The position numbers and the translations under genes are program-made. Positions 34,923 through 42,807 of a stretch of DNA of 64,000 nt are shown here, piece after piece; the stretch's first letter is position 1; each line of letters starts with the position of its first letter. The stretch spans positions 24,748 through 88,747 of the forward strand of contig DDTH01000014.1 in the NCBI GenBank assembly GCA_002344055.1, read 5' to 3'. The notes below the pieces were generated by a model that was given only the letters and a program-made list of their open reading frames with translations, ran no database searches and was not told the DNA's origin. The DNA comes from Sphingomonadales bacterium UBA2369. GTDB taxonomy: Bacteria > Pseudomonadota > Alphaproteobacteria > Sphingomonadales > Sphingomonadaceae.

Positions 34923-37081
34923 GGCTTCCAGCCCTTCTTCTTGCGCGGAGGCCGGGGCGGGGAGGAGCCACCCTCCGTCTCGTTTGTGGTGGTCGGCGCG
35001 CGCCCGTCCTCGGCCTCCGCTCCGACTAGGTGGAGGCGCGCCTTCTTGGCGACGGGTGTGTCCATGTCGTTCGAGGCCGTGGGCTTCGATTTCCAGGCCG
35101 CCTTGTGCGCCTCGGTCCCTGGCACGGTGTTGCGGGCGTCATTGCCTGCGGGAGCCACGCGTCCGACACCATCGAGGCGGGCGATCTGGGAGCTCGCGCG
35201 GATGCTGCGCCGCTTGCCGAGCGCGGAGCCGCGCATGATCGCGACCAAGTCCAGCTTGGCCTTGAGGAGCGCCTCGACGTCGGTGGACGCGTCGGCGCGG
35301 ATGAATTCGCGGATCCGCCGGTGGTGCCACAGCGACAGGCCGCGGGCGTATTCGCGCCACTTCGGGGCGACGGGGACCGGGATCACGCGGTCGCTCTCGT
35401 GCGGCATTCTGACGTGGATCATGTCGATGCAGGCGGGGTCGGTGTGGAATTCCAGCTTGCCGCCCTGCTTGGCGAGGGCCTTCTGGAAGGCCGGCAGGCG
35501 CTGTACCTGGAGCAGCTCCGGGGAAAAGTACTGCATGCTGTGGGCGTTGATGCCGAACCGACCGGGCCTGGCGTGATCCGTTCGTCCGAAGAGATGGGCG
35601 ACGTCGTCGATGTGGCTGATGATGTCGACCGGATCCTTGTCGGTCTTCTCCCTCCAGACCTTGATCGGCTGGCGGCCGTTAAGCCCTCGGTGGCCGGTAT
35701 AGGGGTAGATGTCGATGAAGAACTTGTGCAGCCCGTAGTCAAGGTCGTCCGGCGTGCAGACGGCGTCCTTCTGGGAATCGTAGCCCATCCGGACCAGCGT
35801 GTTGTGGAAGGTCGTGCCCTTCGTCGGGTGGAGCACCTTGCGGGTGATGGTGCCGATGACCTTCTCGACGGCGCCCTTCAGCCAAGGCTTCTTGCCGGCC
35901 ATGATCTCGACGCGGTTGATGCCGATGCGCATGGCGAAGCGGGCGAGATGCTCGGCGATGTTCTCGCGCGCTCGGTCCACGGCCAGGGCGCGGGGCACGC
36001 CGCCGGTCTCCGGCTCGCGGTCGATGACCCAGCCGCGTTCCTTCTTGAGCTCGTCGAGGTAGATCTTGGGCAGGATCGCATTGCGCAGCGCCTGCATCAG
36101 CGCGAGCGTGCTGGGTGGCTCGAAGGTCACGAACCAGCCAAGGACCATGCGGGTGCAGCGGTCCAGCACCACGACGAGCCACGGCCGTCCGATCGGCAGC
36201 AGGGTCTCGGGATCCACGACGAACAGGTCCATCCGGGTCGCGTCGAGCTCCACCCTGTCGAGCGGCGCTTCCGGGTCCGCCTGGGCCTCGGCCGAGCCAT
36301 AGCGGAGGAACGCGGCCATCTCGCCATAGCGGGCGCGCAGGACGGTGTCCTTGGGGATGGCGTCGATGGATGACTGGATCGCGGCCAGCCCGGGGGCCGC
36401 CAGGACCTTCTCGCCCTTGGCCAACCGCTCGGCGTTGAACCCCTTCATCCTGCCGGCGATTCGGTCCTTGAGGTCGTCGATCGTGATCGGCGGACGGACA
36501 AGGTAGTGCTCGTCGACCATCTCCCCGATCAGCTGTCGGAGTGCCGCGTCGATGCGGTCCTCGTAGTTACCCTTGTGCCGGTGCCTGGAGATCAGCTTCT
36601 CGAGGTTAGGCGGATCGCCAGCGGCTGCGACCCAGCGGCGTGCGGATTTGAGCGTGGGCTTCGCGACCGTCTCGTGCGTGCGATTGCGCAGGCGCTTCCA
36701 GGTGCGGCCCTGGTCCTCGTAGGTGGCGTCGATGACGTCCTGCCAGTCTTGGGGCGTTTTGCCCTCTCCGGGGATGCCCTTCTCCGCCAGCGCCAGCACG
36801 TAGATCAGCTTGCGTCGCGCCTCCTCGACATCGAGGTCTGTGGCCTTGCGCTGGCCGTGGACGCGGGAGGCGTTCCCATCCTTGGGCGGCCGCCCGATCC
36901 CGCTGAAGAACCTGGCCTTCCCCGTGGCGATCTGCCTCTGCAGCTCGGCGTCGGTCCAGACCATGTGCACGAGGGTGGCACGGCAGCGCCATTCCATGGT
37001 GCGCCCCTGGCGGCGCTCCAGGTGGTAGCGGTGGCCATGATAGTCGACCCACGCGCCATCGACGGCCCTGACCGCGGTCAC
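34919..37081 (-). CDS. tnsB: TnsB/TniA-family DDE transposase
   Basis: This 720-residue protein has an N-terminal DNA-binding region and an rve-type DDE core. Asp280 is in RVELDATRMDLFVV, Asp369 in ALAVDRARENIAEH and Glu406 in PWLKGAVEKVIGTI, with VVLDRCTRMVLGWFV between. A Mu-type C-terminal domain and a disordered basic tail ending KKKGWKP follow. It should bind the GGCATAAnTTGTCCC end repeats and join 3' ends to target DNA. The GTG at 37081 overlaps the tnsA stop. Confidence 0.94.
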   Translation of the reverse strand: MTAVRAVDGAWVDYHGHRYHLERRQGRTMEWRCRATLVHMVWTDAELQRQIATGKARFFSGIGRPPKDGNASRVHGQRKATDLDVEEARRKLIYVLALAEKGIPGEGKTPQDWQDVIDATYEDQGRTWKRLRNRTHETVAKPTLKSARRWVAAAGDPPNLEKLISRHRHKGNYEDRIDAALRQLIGEMVDEHYLVRPPITIDDLKDRIAGRMKGFNAERLAKGEKVLAAPGLAAIQSSIDAIPKDTVLRARYGEMAAFLRYGSAEAQADPEAPLDRVELDATRMDLFVVDPETLLPIGRPWLVVVLDRCTRMVLGWFVTFEPPSTLALMQALRNAILPKIYLDELKKERGWVIDREPETGGVPRALAVDRARENIAEHLARFAMRIGINRVEIMAGKKPWLKGAVEKVIGTITRKVLHPTKGTTFHNTLVRMGYDSQKDAVCTPDDLDYGLHKFFIDIYPYTGHRGLNGRQPIKVWREKTDKDPVDIISHIDDVAHLFGRTDHARPGRFGINAHSMQYFSPELLQVQRLPAFQKALAKQGGKLEFHTDPACIDMIHVRMPHESDRVIPVPVAPKWREYARGLSLWHHRRIREFIRADASTDVEALLKAKLDLVAIMRGSALGKRRSIRASSQIARLDGVGRVAPAGNDARNTVPGTEAHKAAWKSKPTASNDMDTPVAKKARLHLVGAEAEDGRAPTTTNETEGGSSPPRPPRKKKGWKP

Positions 37082-37860
37082 GCAGCTTGCTCCAGGTCCA
37101 GATCCTCGATCGGCCGGCGTCGCGGCAGCAGTGGATCCGGCATTTCCTGGGTGTCAGCGTGCCGGATCAGGCTCCCGCGACCGATGGGCTGGGTGAGGTC
37201 GATGAAGATGCGCCCGTTGGCGGCGAGGGACAGCACCTGCTGGACAGTGGGCGCGTTGTCGTCGCCGGCGAGGTCCGCGACCACATCGGCGATCGTCCGT
37301 TCCCCAGTGCCGAGCACCCGCTCGACCGCGAGGTGCTGCAGCCTGGTGAAGATCGGCCTGTGGCGCCGCCAAAGACACTCGGCGTGGCGGAAGTGAGGTG
37401 CGTCCCGCATCTCCTCGTCGAGCGAGACGAAGTAGGACCAGCCGCGCGCCTCGATCGAGATGCTGGCCGACGCGAGTCGGCGGCGGACCGTGGGATCGGC
37501 ATATTTACGCGCGGTCTTGACCTCGTGGAGCACGCTCTCGCCAGCTTCGCGCAGGGCATAGTCGGGGAAGTGCCGGCAGGCTCGACCCTCATGTCCGAAT
37601 CCGATCTCGCAGGGCTGTGCCGCGATCAGCGTGACGTTGGGGTCCATCTCGGCGAGCACGAGGAACAGCGCCAGCTCCGGCCGGGACTCGGCCGGTAGGT
37701 AGCCGGAGGGGTGCTTGTTGGTGCGGTGCCAGCCGTTGTTGATCTGCGAGGATCGGCCAACGACCTTGCGCAGCGGCTGCATCGAGATATCGATCCCGCC
37801 CTTCCATGTGGGATTTCGCGCATCGCACGTCAGAAGTGGCTCGAACATAAAAACGACCAT
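37078..37860 (-). CDS. tnsA: TnsA-like endonuclease
   Basis: This protein of about 260 residues has the restriction-endonuclease-like core of TnsA. Glu is in SRPELALFLVL, Asp in HFPDYALREAG and Glu/Lys in VLHEVKTARKY. The C-terminal DNA/TnsC-contact part ends VLSLAANGRIFIDLTQPI. TnsA cuts the 5' ends, which permits cut-and-paste movement. The longest frame would start at a TTG (37953) with no ribosome-binding site and would translate through two perfect palindromes. ATG 37860 is preferred, and it puts the first catalytic Glu at residue 62, close to Glu63 of Tn7 TnsA. Confidence 0.88.
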   Translation of the reverse strand: MVVFMFEPLLTCDARNPTWKGGIDISMQPLRKVVGRSSQINNGWHRTNKHPSGYLPAESRPELALFLVLAEMDPNVTLIAAQPCEIGFGHEGRACRHFPDYALREAGESVLHEVKTARKYADPTVRRRLASASISIEARGWSYFVSLDEEMRDAPHFRHAECLWRRHRPIFTRLQHLAVERVLGTGERTIADVVADLAGDDNAPTVQQVLSLAANGRIFIDLTQPIGRGSLIRHADTQEMPDPLLPRRRPIEDLDLEQAA

Positions 37861-37863
37861 TCC

Positions 37864-37883
37864 TAGTCTATTTGAATAGACTA
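37864..37883. promoter_or_regulatory. Perfect palindrome abutting tnsA start
   Basis: TAGTCTATT and AATAGACTA flank a TG centre (9-bp arms). It lies 4 bp upstream of ATG 37860 and is a likely operator for the tns operon. Confidence 0.6.
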
Positions 37884-37908
37884 ACTGTGGATCGTTTTCG
37901 AATCGTTC

Positions 37909-37931
37909 AAGTAGTGCAAATTGCACTACTT
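37909..37931. promoter_or_regulatory. Second perfect palindrome upstream of tnsA
   Basis: AAGTAGTGCAA and TTGCACTACTT flank a single A (11-bp arms). It has a different sequence from the 37864 palindrome, so it is probably a binding site for another dimer, perhaps the regulator encoded at 38194-38910. Confidence 0.6.
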
Positions 37932-37971
37932 CCCGAGCTGAGACATTCGACAATGCTGGTCGTGAAGTTGC

Positions 37972-38244
37972 ATGTCACTGTCTACCGGTACCAACCGACT
38001 GCATCCCTCCAACCCCGCGGTCGATGATCTAGCTGCTATTGAACGCATTCACGCCGCAGCGGACCGTCAGCATCTCCTCATTGCTTTCGAACGCGAAGTA
38101 GCGGGTCTATCCCAACCTCAGCCTCCAGCGCGCCGACTAGGTGACGCCAAACTGGATGAACTCCTTCCTCTACCCTCCAACCTCGCTCACGTCTTAGTTT
38201 CCGCGACTGGCGGTGCGGACCGCGTCGCCGAGGATCAGCATTGA
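37972..38244 (+). CDS. Possible small ORF of unknown function
   Basis: A 90-codon frame starts with ATG in the gap between tnsA and the regulator-like gene. It overlaps the 3' end of the latter by 51 bp on the opposite strand. There is no convincing ribosome-binding site and no recognised motif. The 37954-38193 stretch may simply be the tns promoter region. Low-confidence call. Confidence 0.22.
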   Translation: MSLSTGTNRLHPSNPAVDDLAAIERIHAAADRQHLLIAFEREVAGLSQPQPPARRLGDAKLDELLPLPSNLAHVLVSATGGADRVAEDQH

Positions 38245-38910
38245 GCTGCCGACGCGGTCGCGCAGCGCAGCCATGTCAATGCGCAGCACCGGCGGCGGCT
38301 CTGCGATTTCGCGGCGGGGGCGGGATCCAGCGAGGGCCAGCGCGCCGACGCGTCCCGACGGCCTGCCACGCCCTTCGCTGCCGAGCGTCGCGTAGGCGTC
38401 AACCTCGACCTCGAGCCAATGCTCGGCCGGCGCGCGCGCAGCTTCGATCCACATGCGTTCCAGCTCGTCCCGGTTGTCGATGACGAACGCGCCGGCCGCA
38501 GCCGGATCAATCAGTGCCCGCTGAAGCTGGAACACGAGCGCCAGCTGCAGGACATCGAGGAGGAGGTAGCGGCGGTGGCCGCGCGGTCCGTTGCCGCCAT
38601 CGGGTCGGTCGTCGGGCACAACACCCTGCCGGAGGGTGTGCTTGAGGCGGGAATCGAATGCCGGCTTCGAGTGCTCCGGTGCCCCAACGAGGTTCATCAG
38701 CAGGGTGCGGACGGAGCCATGGTCAAGGCCCCTGAAGCGGAGATCGACGCCGAGCGCTTGCCGGAGCTGCTGGTCGACCTCCAGCTTCGCCGCCGCGTTG
38801 ACGACCGTCCGGCGGATTAGGGTCCTGGCCCGGTCGAACGGCCCGGGATCCGGGCGTGCGTTATCGTCCGCGCCCGGGTCGCCGGGCGCGTGCGTCTTGT
38901 CGTTGGCCAT
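38194..38910 (-). CDS. Transposon-borne protein with possible MerR-like HTH
   Basis: This 238-residue protein has AGGAG 7 bp upstream of ATG 38910, so it is well translated. The middle segment (LKHTLRQGVVPDD, then GHRRYLLLDVLQLALVFQLQRALIDPAAAGAFV) has the pattern of a MerR-like winged helix, where a dimerising regulator reads short palindromes. The C-terminus is unrecognised. It is the only gene besides tns genes in the element. Its position upstream of tnsA, with two palindromes between, suggests that it regulates the tns operon. That is inference. Confidence 0.6.
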   Translation of the reverse strand: MANDKTHAPGDPGADDNARPDPGPFDRARTLIRRTVVNAAAKLEVDQQLRQALGVDLRFRGLDHGSVRTLLMNLVGAPEHSKPAFDSRLKHTLRQGVVPDDRPDGGNGPRGHRRYLLLDVLQLALVFQLQRALIDPAAAGAFVIDNRDELERMWIEAARAPAEHWLEVEVDAYATLGSEGRGRPSGRVGALALAGSRPRREIAEPPPVLRIDMAALRDRVGSSMLILGDAVRTASRGN

Positions 38911-39019
38911 GGCCAATCTCCTGTGGTGTAGGGGGGGTGGCGGCGAACGCCGCGGCCAGCCGCTCGTCGGCAGCTTTTCAACTCAGTAATTTAGCTAAAC
39001 TGATAGCTGTTCCGGTCGG

Positions 39020-39159
39020 CGGGACAGATTATGCCATCCGTTTCCATTTAGCTGGGACAACTTTTGGCATTGGTGTGGACAAGTCTTGGTAGGCTTGGAC
39101 GAAGGGATAGGTCAGGGTGCGAGATTCAGCATGCGGGACAAATTATGCCGATCCTCACA
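39020..39159. repeat. Right end with TnsB-type binding repeats
   Basis: GGGACA-A/G-ATTATGCC copies lie at 39021-39035 and 39135-39149, and a variant GGGACAACTTTTGGC at 39054-39068. Weaker copies appear near 39075 and 39096. The outermost copy is 10 bp from the terminal ACA, the same distance as on the left end. Confidence 0.86.
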
Positions 39160-39164
39160 GCGGC
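39160..39164. other. Target-site duplication, right copy
   Basis: GCGGC immediately follows the terminal ACA and matches 31522-31526 exactly. Confidence 0.93.
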
Positions 39165-39170
39165 GCCGCC

Positions 39171-39989
39171 ATGGACCGGGCGGCGGCGCTGGTCTCTGAA
39201 CTGAGGGAATTGGGCGTGAAGCCCGGCGACCTCATCATGGTCCACGCATCACTGCGCAAGCTCGGCCTCGCCTGTTCACAGAATGTGGACGGCGGGGCCG
39301 AATTGCTTGTGGACGCGATCGATGCCGCGGTCGGTCCGGATGGCAGCTGGATGATGGTGCTGGGCAGCGAATATGCGCTCGATTGGGTGAATTACCGCCC
39401 GGTCGAGGCGCGCGCCGCCTTGCTCGCGGGCACCGAGCCGTTCGACGCCGCGACCGCGCCGGCGATGAAGGATGTCGGCTATCTGGCCGAGGCGTTCCGG
39501 CAGCGGGACGGGACTTTGCTCAGCGCCAATCCCAGCGGGCGGTTCGCGGCGCGAGGGGCGCGGGCCGAGGAATTGCTGCGGGATCAGCCGTGGAACGATT
39601 ATTATGGGCCGGGTTCGCCGCTTGAGAAATTGACCGGCTGGGGCGGCAAGGTGCTCCGCCTCGGCGCGGACCCGGAGACGGTAACCGTCCTGCATTACGC
39701 CGAATATCTCGCGGATCTGACGGACAAGCGCCGGACGCGCTGGGACTATCTGCTGGCAACGCCGGAGGGGCCGGAGCAGGTCTGGGTCGAGTGCCTGGAC
39801 GATCTGAACGGCATCGCCGACTATGCGGGCGAGGATTATTTCGCGGCGATCGTGAGTGCCTATCTGGCCGAGGGTCGCGGGCAAACCGGCCCGGTCGGCG
39901 CGGCGCAGGCGGAACTGCTCGATGCGGCCGACCTGGTTGAGTTCGGCGCGCGCTGGATGGAGACGAATCTCGCTCCAGCTACCGGCTGA
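39171..39989 (+). CDS. AAC(3)-family aminoglycoside N-acetyltransferase
   Basis: This 272-residue GNAT-unrelated AAC(3)/YokD-type protein reads LVSELRELGVKPGDLIMVHASLRKLGL, DGSWMMVLGSEYALDWV, SANPSGRFAARGARAEELL and WGGKVLRLGADPETVTVLHYAEYLAD. AAC(3) enzymes acetylate the 3-amino group of aminoglycosides with acetyl-CoA, though many chromosomal members have unknown substrates. The start is ATG 39171, 11 bp after the transposon end. The frame reading back into the element is not native. Insertion replaced its upstream region. Its end overlaps the convergent TonB receptor by 11 bp. Confidence 0.88.
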   Translation: MDRAAALVSELRELGVKPGDLIMVHASLRKLGLACSQNVDGGAELLVDAIDAAVGPDGSWMMVLGSEYALDWVNYRPVEARAALLAGTEPFDAATAPAMKDVGYLAEAFRQRDGTLLSANPSGRFAARGARAEELLRDQPWNDYYGPGSPLEKLTGWGGKVLRLGADPETVTVLHYAEYLADLTDKRRTRWDYLLATPEGPEQVWVECLDDLNGIADYAGEDYFAAIVSAYLAEGRGQTGPVGAAQAELLDAADLVEFGARWMETNLAPATG

Positions 39990-42024
39990 AGCTCAGCCCC
40001 AGCCACAAGGTTCGCGGCGTCGCACGTTCGATCAGGCCGTCGGCGCTGATCGCGGACGCGACGCGGGCGTCCGCGAGATTCTCGGCGCGGGCCTCGATCG
40101 CCAGCCCGCGCGCGACCGGCCAGCGGGCGGTGGCGTCGAGCGTGAAGGCGTGCGGCAGCAGCTGGCGGTTGAGATCGTCCTCATATTGCGCACCGATATA
40201 GTGCGCGCCGAGCGAGGCGCGGGCGCCATTGTCGCCGGTCCAGGCAACGGTGAGACTGCCGCTGTGGCGCGGAGTCTGCGCCGGGTGCCGACCGTCGAGC
40301 GGCAAAGCCGCGCCGCTCGCCGACACGCGGGCGTCGGCAAAGGCATAGCCGGCGGTCAGCGACCATTGCCCTGACTGCACCGACGCTTCGACCTCCACGC
40401 CCCGGCTCGACACGGCGTCGAGATTGTCCCGGCGACGATAGGCACCGCCCGCCGCAACGAAGCCGACGCCCGGGAAAGTGCCGGGTCCTGTACCGAGCGT
40501 AACGTTGGCGATCGCACCCTCGATCCGGTTGGCGAAGGCGGTAGCGGCGACACGAAAGGCGCCCTGCCGCCACTCCAGCCCGACCTCGCCGCCGCGCAGC
40601 CGCTCCGGCGCGAGCATTTCGTTCGCGGCGGTCGCGTCTACGCCGACTCGGAAGGGCCGGTACAATTCGTTCAGCGTCGGCAGCCGCCAGCCGAGATAGG
40701 CGGCAAGGCGGGCGGTGACGCCGCCTCCGGCGCGCCAGGCCAGGCCGCCGCGCGCGGTCGGTTCCCAGCCGGAACGGTCAGTGAAGAGCTGCTGCGTGAG
40801 GGCCGCGCCGGTCGCGAGCGTCTCCTCGCGCAAATGGCCGTTGCCGATCCTCCAGCGGTCCAGCCTGCCGCCGCCAGTGAGAGTGAGCGGTCCGCTTTCC
40901 AGCGCCGCCTCCGCGAACAGGCCCGCAGTCAGCGTTTCGCCGCCCGCCCGCCGCCCGCGCGTCGCGGTGCCGCCCTGGAAGGCAAAAAGCTCGCGCGTCT
41001 CGCCGCTCACCCGCCTGACATCGCCGCCGACCCGCAACGAAACCGGCCCGAGCGGCGGACGCAATTCGATCCGGCCGCCCGCGCCGGTCGACGGTACCTC
41101 ATATTGCTCGGCCGTGCGGGTCGCGAGCGCGCGGGCGGCGTCCACGGACGCGAAGCTGTTGTAGAAGCTGCGGGTCTGCACATAGGCCAGCGCGGACCAG
41201 GCCCAGCGGCCGCTCCCGACCAGGCGGAGCGAGGCGTCCATGCCATCGGTGCGGATGTCGCTGAAGGCCGTGCCGCGCTCACGTTCGTCATGGAAGAGCA
41301 GGAGATTGGCCTGCAATTCGGTCGCCGCGCCGATCGGAGCGACTCCGCGAAAAGCGACACTGCCCTGCCGGTAAGCCGAGGCCCGGTCGGCGGGACCGCG
41401 CTGGCCCTCGACAATCGGCATGAAACCATCGCCGGAGGCATAGCCGCCGCTGACGGTCAGCGAACCGCCGCCCAGCTCCAGCCCGGCCGTCGCGAAGGCA
41501 TCAATGCCGTTGCGGCTCCCACCCGCGAGCGAGGCGCTCAGCGTCCCCAGTTCATCCGGACCCGCGCTCTCCAGTTCGATCGACCCCGCCAGCGCACCCG
41601 GTCCGGCCGCGCCCCCGCCGCCGCCGCGCACCACGCGTACCTGCCCGAGCCGCCGCGGCTCCAGCGCCGGCCAGGCGATCCAGCCGCCGAACGGATCGGC
41701 CTGCGGCACGCCGTCCAGGGTCACCAGCACTCGCGAGGCCGCATTGCCGCCGAGCGCGCGCAGGGTCACGCCCTGACTGGTCGGATTGGCGCTACGTGCG
41801 TCGGAGCGCCGAAAGAGTTGGAAGCCCGGCACGGCGCGCAGCACATTTTCAAGCCGGCTGGAGGGCGAAAGCGCCAGCCGCTCGCGCTCGACAATGGTGA
41901 CCGCATAGACCGCCTCGCCAGCCGGCGCCTCCAGCCCGCGACCGGTGACGACGATCTCCGGCGGCCGATCTTCGGCGGCCGGCTGAACGAGCGCGGATAG
42001 GAAAAGGGCGGCGGTGAAACTCAC
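39979..42024 (-). CDS. TonB-dependent outer-membrane receptor
   Basis: This 681-residue protein has a short signal region, a plug domain (EIVVTGRGLEAPAGEAVYAVTIVERERLAL, ENVLRAVPGFQLFRRSDARSANPTSQGVTLRALGG, RVLVTLDGVPQADPFGG) and a 22-strand barrel region. It ends with WLGLSFSR at the C-terminus. It should import a siderophore, vitamin or other ligand with TonB-ExbBD energy, and the ligand is not evident. It starts with GTG 42024. No linked transport genes are present. Confidence 0.92.
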   Translation of the reverse strand: MSFTAALFLSALVQPAAEDRPPEIVVTGRGLEAPAGEAVYAVTIVERERLALSPSSRLENVLRAVPGFQLFRRSDARSANPTSQGVTLRALGGNAASRVLVTLDGVPQADPFGGWIAWPALEPRRLGQVRVVRGGGGGAAGPGALAGSIELESAGPDELGTLSASLAGGSRNGIDAFATAGLELGGGSLTVSGGYASGDGFMPIVEGQRGPADRASAYRQGSVAFRGVAPIGAATELQANLLLFHDERERGTAFSDIRTDGMDASLRLVGSGRWAWSALAYVQTRSFYNSFASVDAARALATRTAEQYEVPSTGAGGRIELRPPLGPVSLRVGGDVRRVSGETRELFAFQGGTATRGRRAGGETLTAGLFAEAALESGPLTLTGGGRLDRWRIGNGHLREETLATGAALTQQLFTDRSGWEPTARGGLAWRAGGGVTARLAAYLGWRLPTLNELYRPFRVGVDATAANEMLAPERLRGGEVGLEWRQGAFRVAATAFANRIEGAIANVTLGTGPGTFPGVGFVAAGGAYRRRDNLDAVSSRGVEVEASVQSGQWSLTAGYAFADARVSASGAALPLDGRHPAQTPRHSGSLTVAWTGDNGARASLGAHYIGAQYEDDLNRQLLPHAFTLDATARWPVARGLAIEARAENLADARVASAISADGLIERATPRTLWLGLSFSR

Positions 42025-42072
42025 CGCCGCCCCTTAGTCACGGCGTAACCCGGAGGCTATGCTGTGGGCTGG

Positions 42073-42684
42073 TTATTCCGGCGCCTCGGGCGTTTCCGGG
42101 GCCGTGGCCGGAGGCGTCACCGCCTCAGGCTGCACTGCCGGAGCCGGATCGGCCGCCGGTGCCTGACTCTCCTCGGCATCCGGGGTTTCCGGACCGCCAA
42201 GGCCGCTCACCAGACCCTCGAACTGCGCGCGGCTATAGCCGATCAGCAGGCCGCGCTCATTCTTGTAGAAAGCGTCGAGGTTCAGGCGGCCGCGGGCATT
42301 GCCGGTGGACACCACCGCGCCGGTCGCATCAGCCGTTTCGATCGTCCCGACCGGCTGGCCCTGCTGGTCGAGGACCTGCGCGCCCGCAACCAGATCGGCC
42401 GCGGTGGCCGGAATCGGCGTCGACGTGGCCGTTGCCGCCTGGGCCGGCGCCGCGGGAGCGGTCTGCGTGGTCGGCTGCTGGACCGGGTCAGCCATCGGTC
42501 CCGGCTGGGCCGGAGCATCGGTTGCCGTCGGATTCGCCGGCGGGATCATCGGCTGTTCGGCCGGCGCCGTGGTCGCTGGAGCGACCGGCGGAGTCGCCGC
42601 CGGAGCAGCCGGATCCTGTGCCGCCGCCGGAACAGCGAAGGCCGAGACCGCGACTGCGGCGAGCAGGGTGCGAGTGAGTTTCAC
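42073..42684 (-). CDS. Exported Ala/Pro-rich protein with PRC-barrel-like core
   Basis: This protein of about 203 residues starts with GTG and has a signal peptide ending PAAAQ. It is mostly Ala/Pro/Thr-rich and disordered. One ordered core (ADLVAGAQVLDQQGQPVGTIETADATGAVV, then NLDAFYKNERGLLIGYSRAQF) resembles a PRC-barrel fold. The role is unknown; it is probably periplasmic or envelope-associated. GGAG lies 7 bp before GTG 42684; the longer frame at 42720 is less likely. Confidence 0.7.
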   Translation of the reverse strand: MKLTRTLLAAVAVSAFAVPAAAQDPAAPAATPPVAPATTAPAEQPMIPPANPTATDAPAQPGPMADPVQQPTTQTAPAAPAQAATATSTPIPATAADLVAGAQVLDQQGQPVGTIETADATGAVVSTGNARGRLNLDAFYKNERGLLIGYSRAQFEGLVSGLGGPETPDAEESQAPAADPAPAVQPEAVTPPATAPETPEAPE

Positions 42685-42807
42685 CTTATTTCTCCATGAC
42701 TTACGTCTAAACACGATCACATGGAGAACTAACGTGGCAGGTGCGGTTCCGGTCGCAACGGCTGCGACTGTGCGAGCCGATTCAGGGTTGAATCGAATTG
42801 ATTCAGA

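Larger units (their letters stand above)
31527..39159. mobile_element. Complete Tn7-like transposon (7,633 bp)
   Basis: The element has TGT...ACA termini. The outer 27 bp of both ends align with 22 matches; each has TGTG, a short variable stretch, then GGCATAA-N-TTGTCCCGC. It carries tnsA-tnsB-tnsC-tniQ in one minus-strand operon with overlapping junctions, one regulator-like gene and almost no cargo. The 5-bp duplication GCGGC is perfect, and all ORFs are intact, so the insertion looks recent and possibly active. It is inserted between the SWIB gene and an AAC(3)-family gene that were about 33 bp apart. Confidence 0.93.

Noticed and set aside
34011..36373. Long plus-strand frames inside tnsB/tnsC (521 and 447 codons)
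   Set aside because: They are opposite to conserved catalytic genes and show no domain; they are GC-driven shadows.
31527..39159. CRISPR-associated transposon (CAST)
   Set aside because: Tn7-like genes are present, but no cas gene, CRISPR repeat array or Cascade subunit lies in or beside the element.
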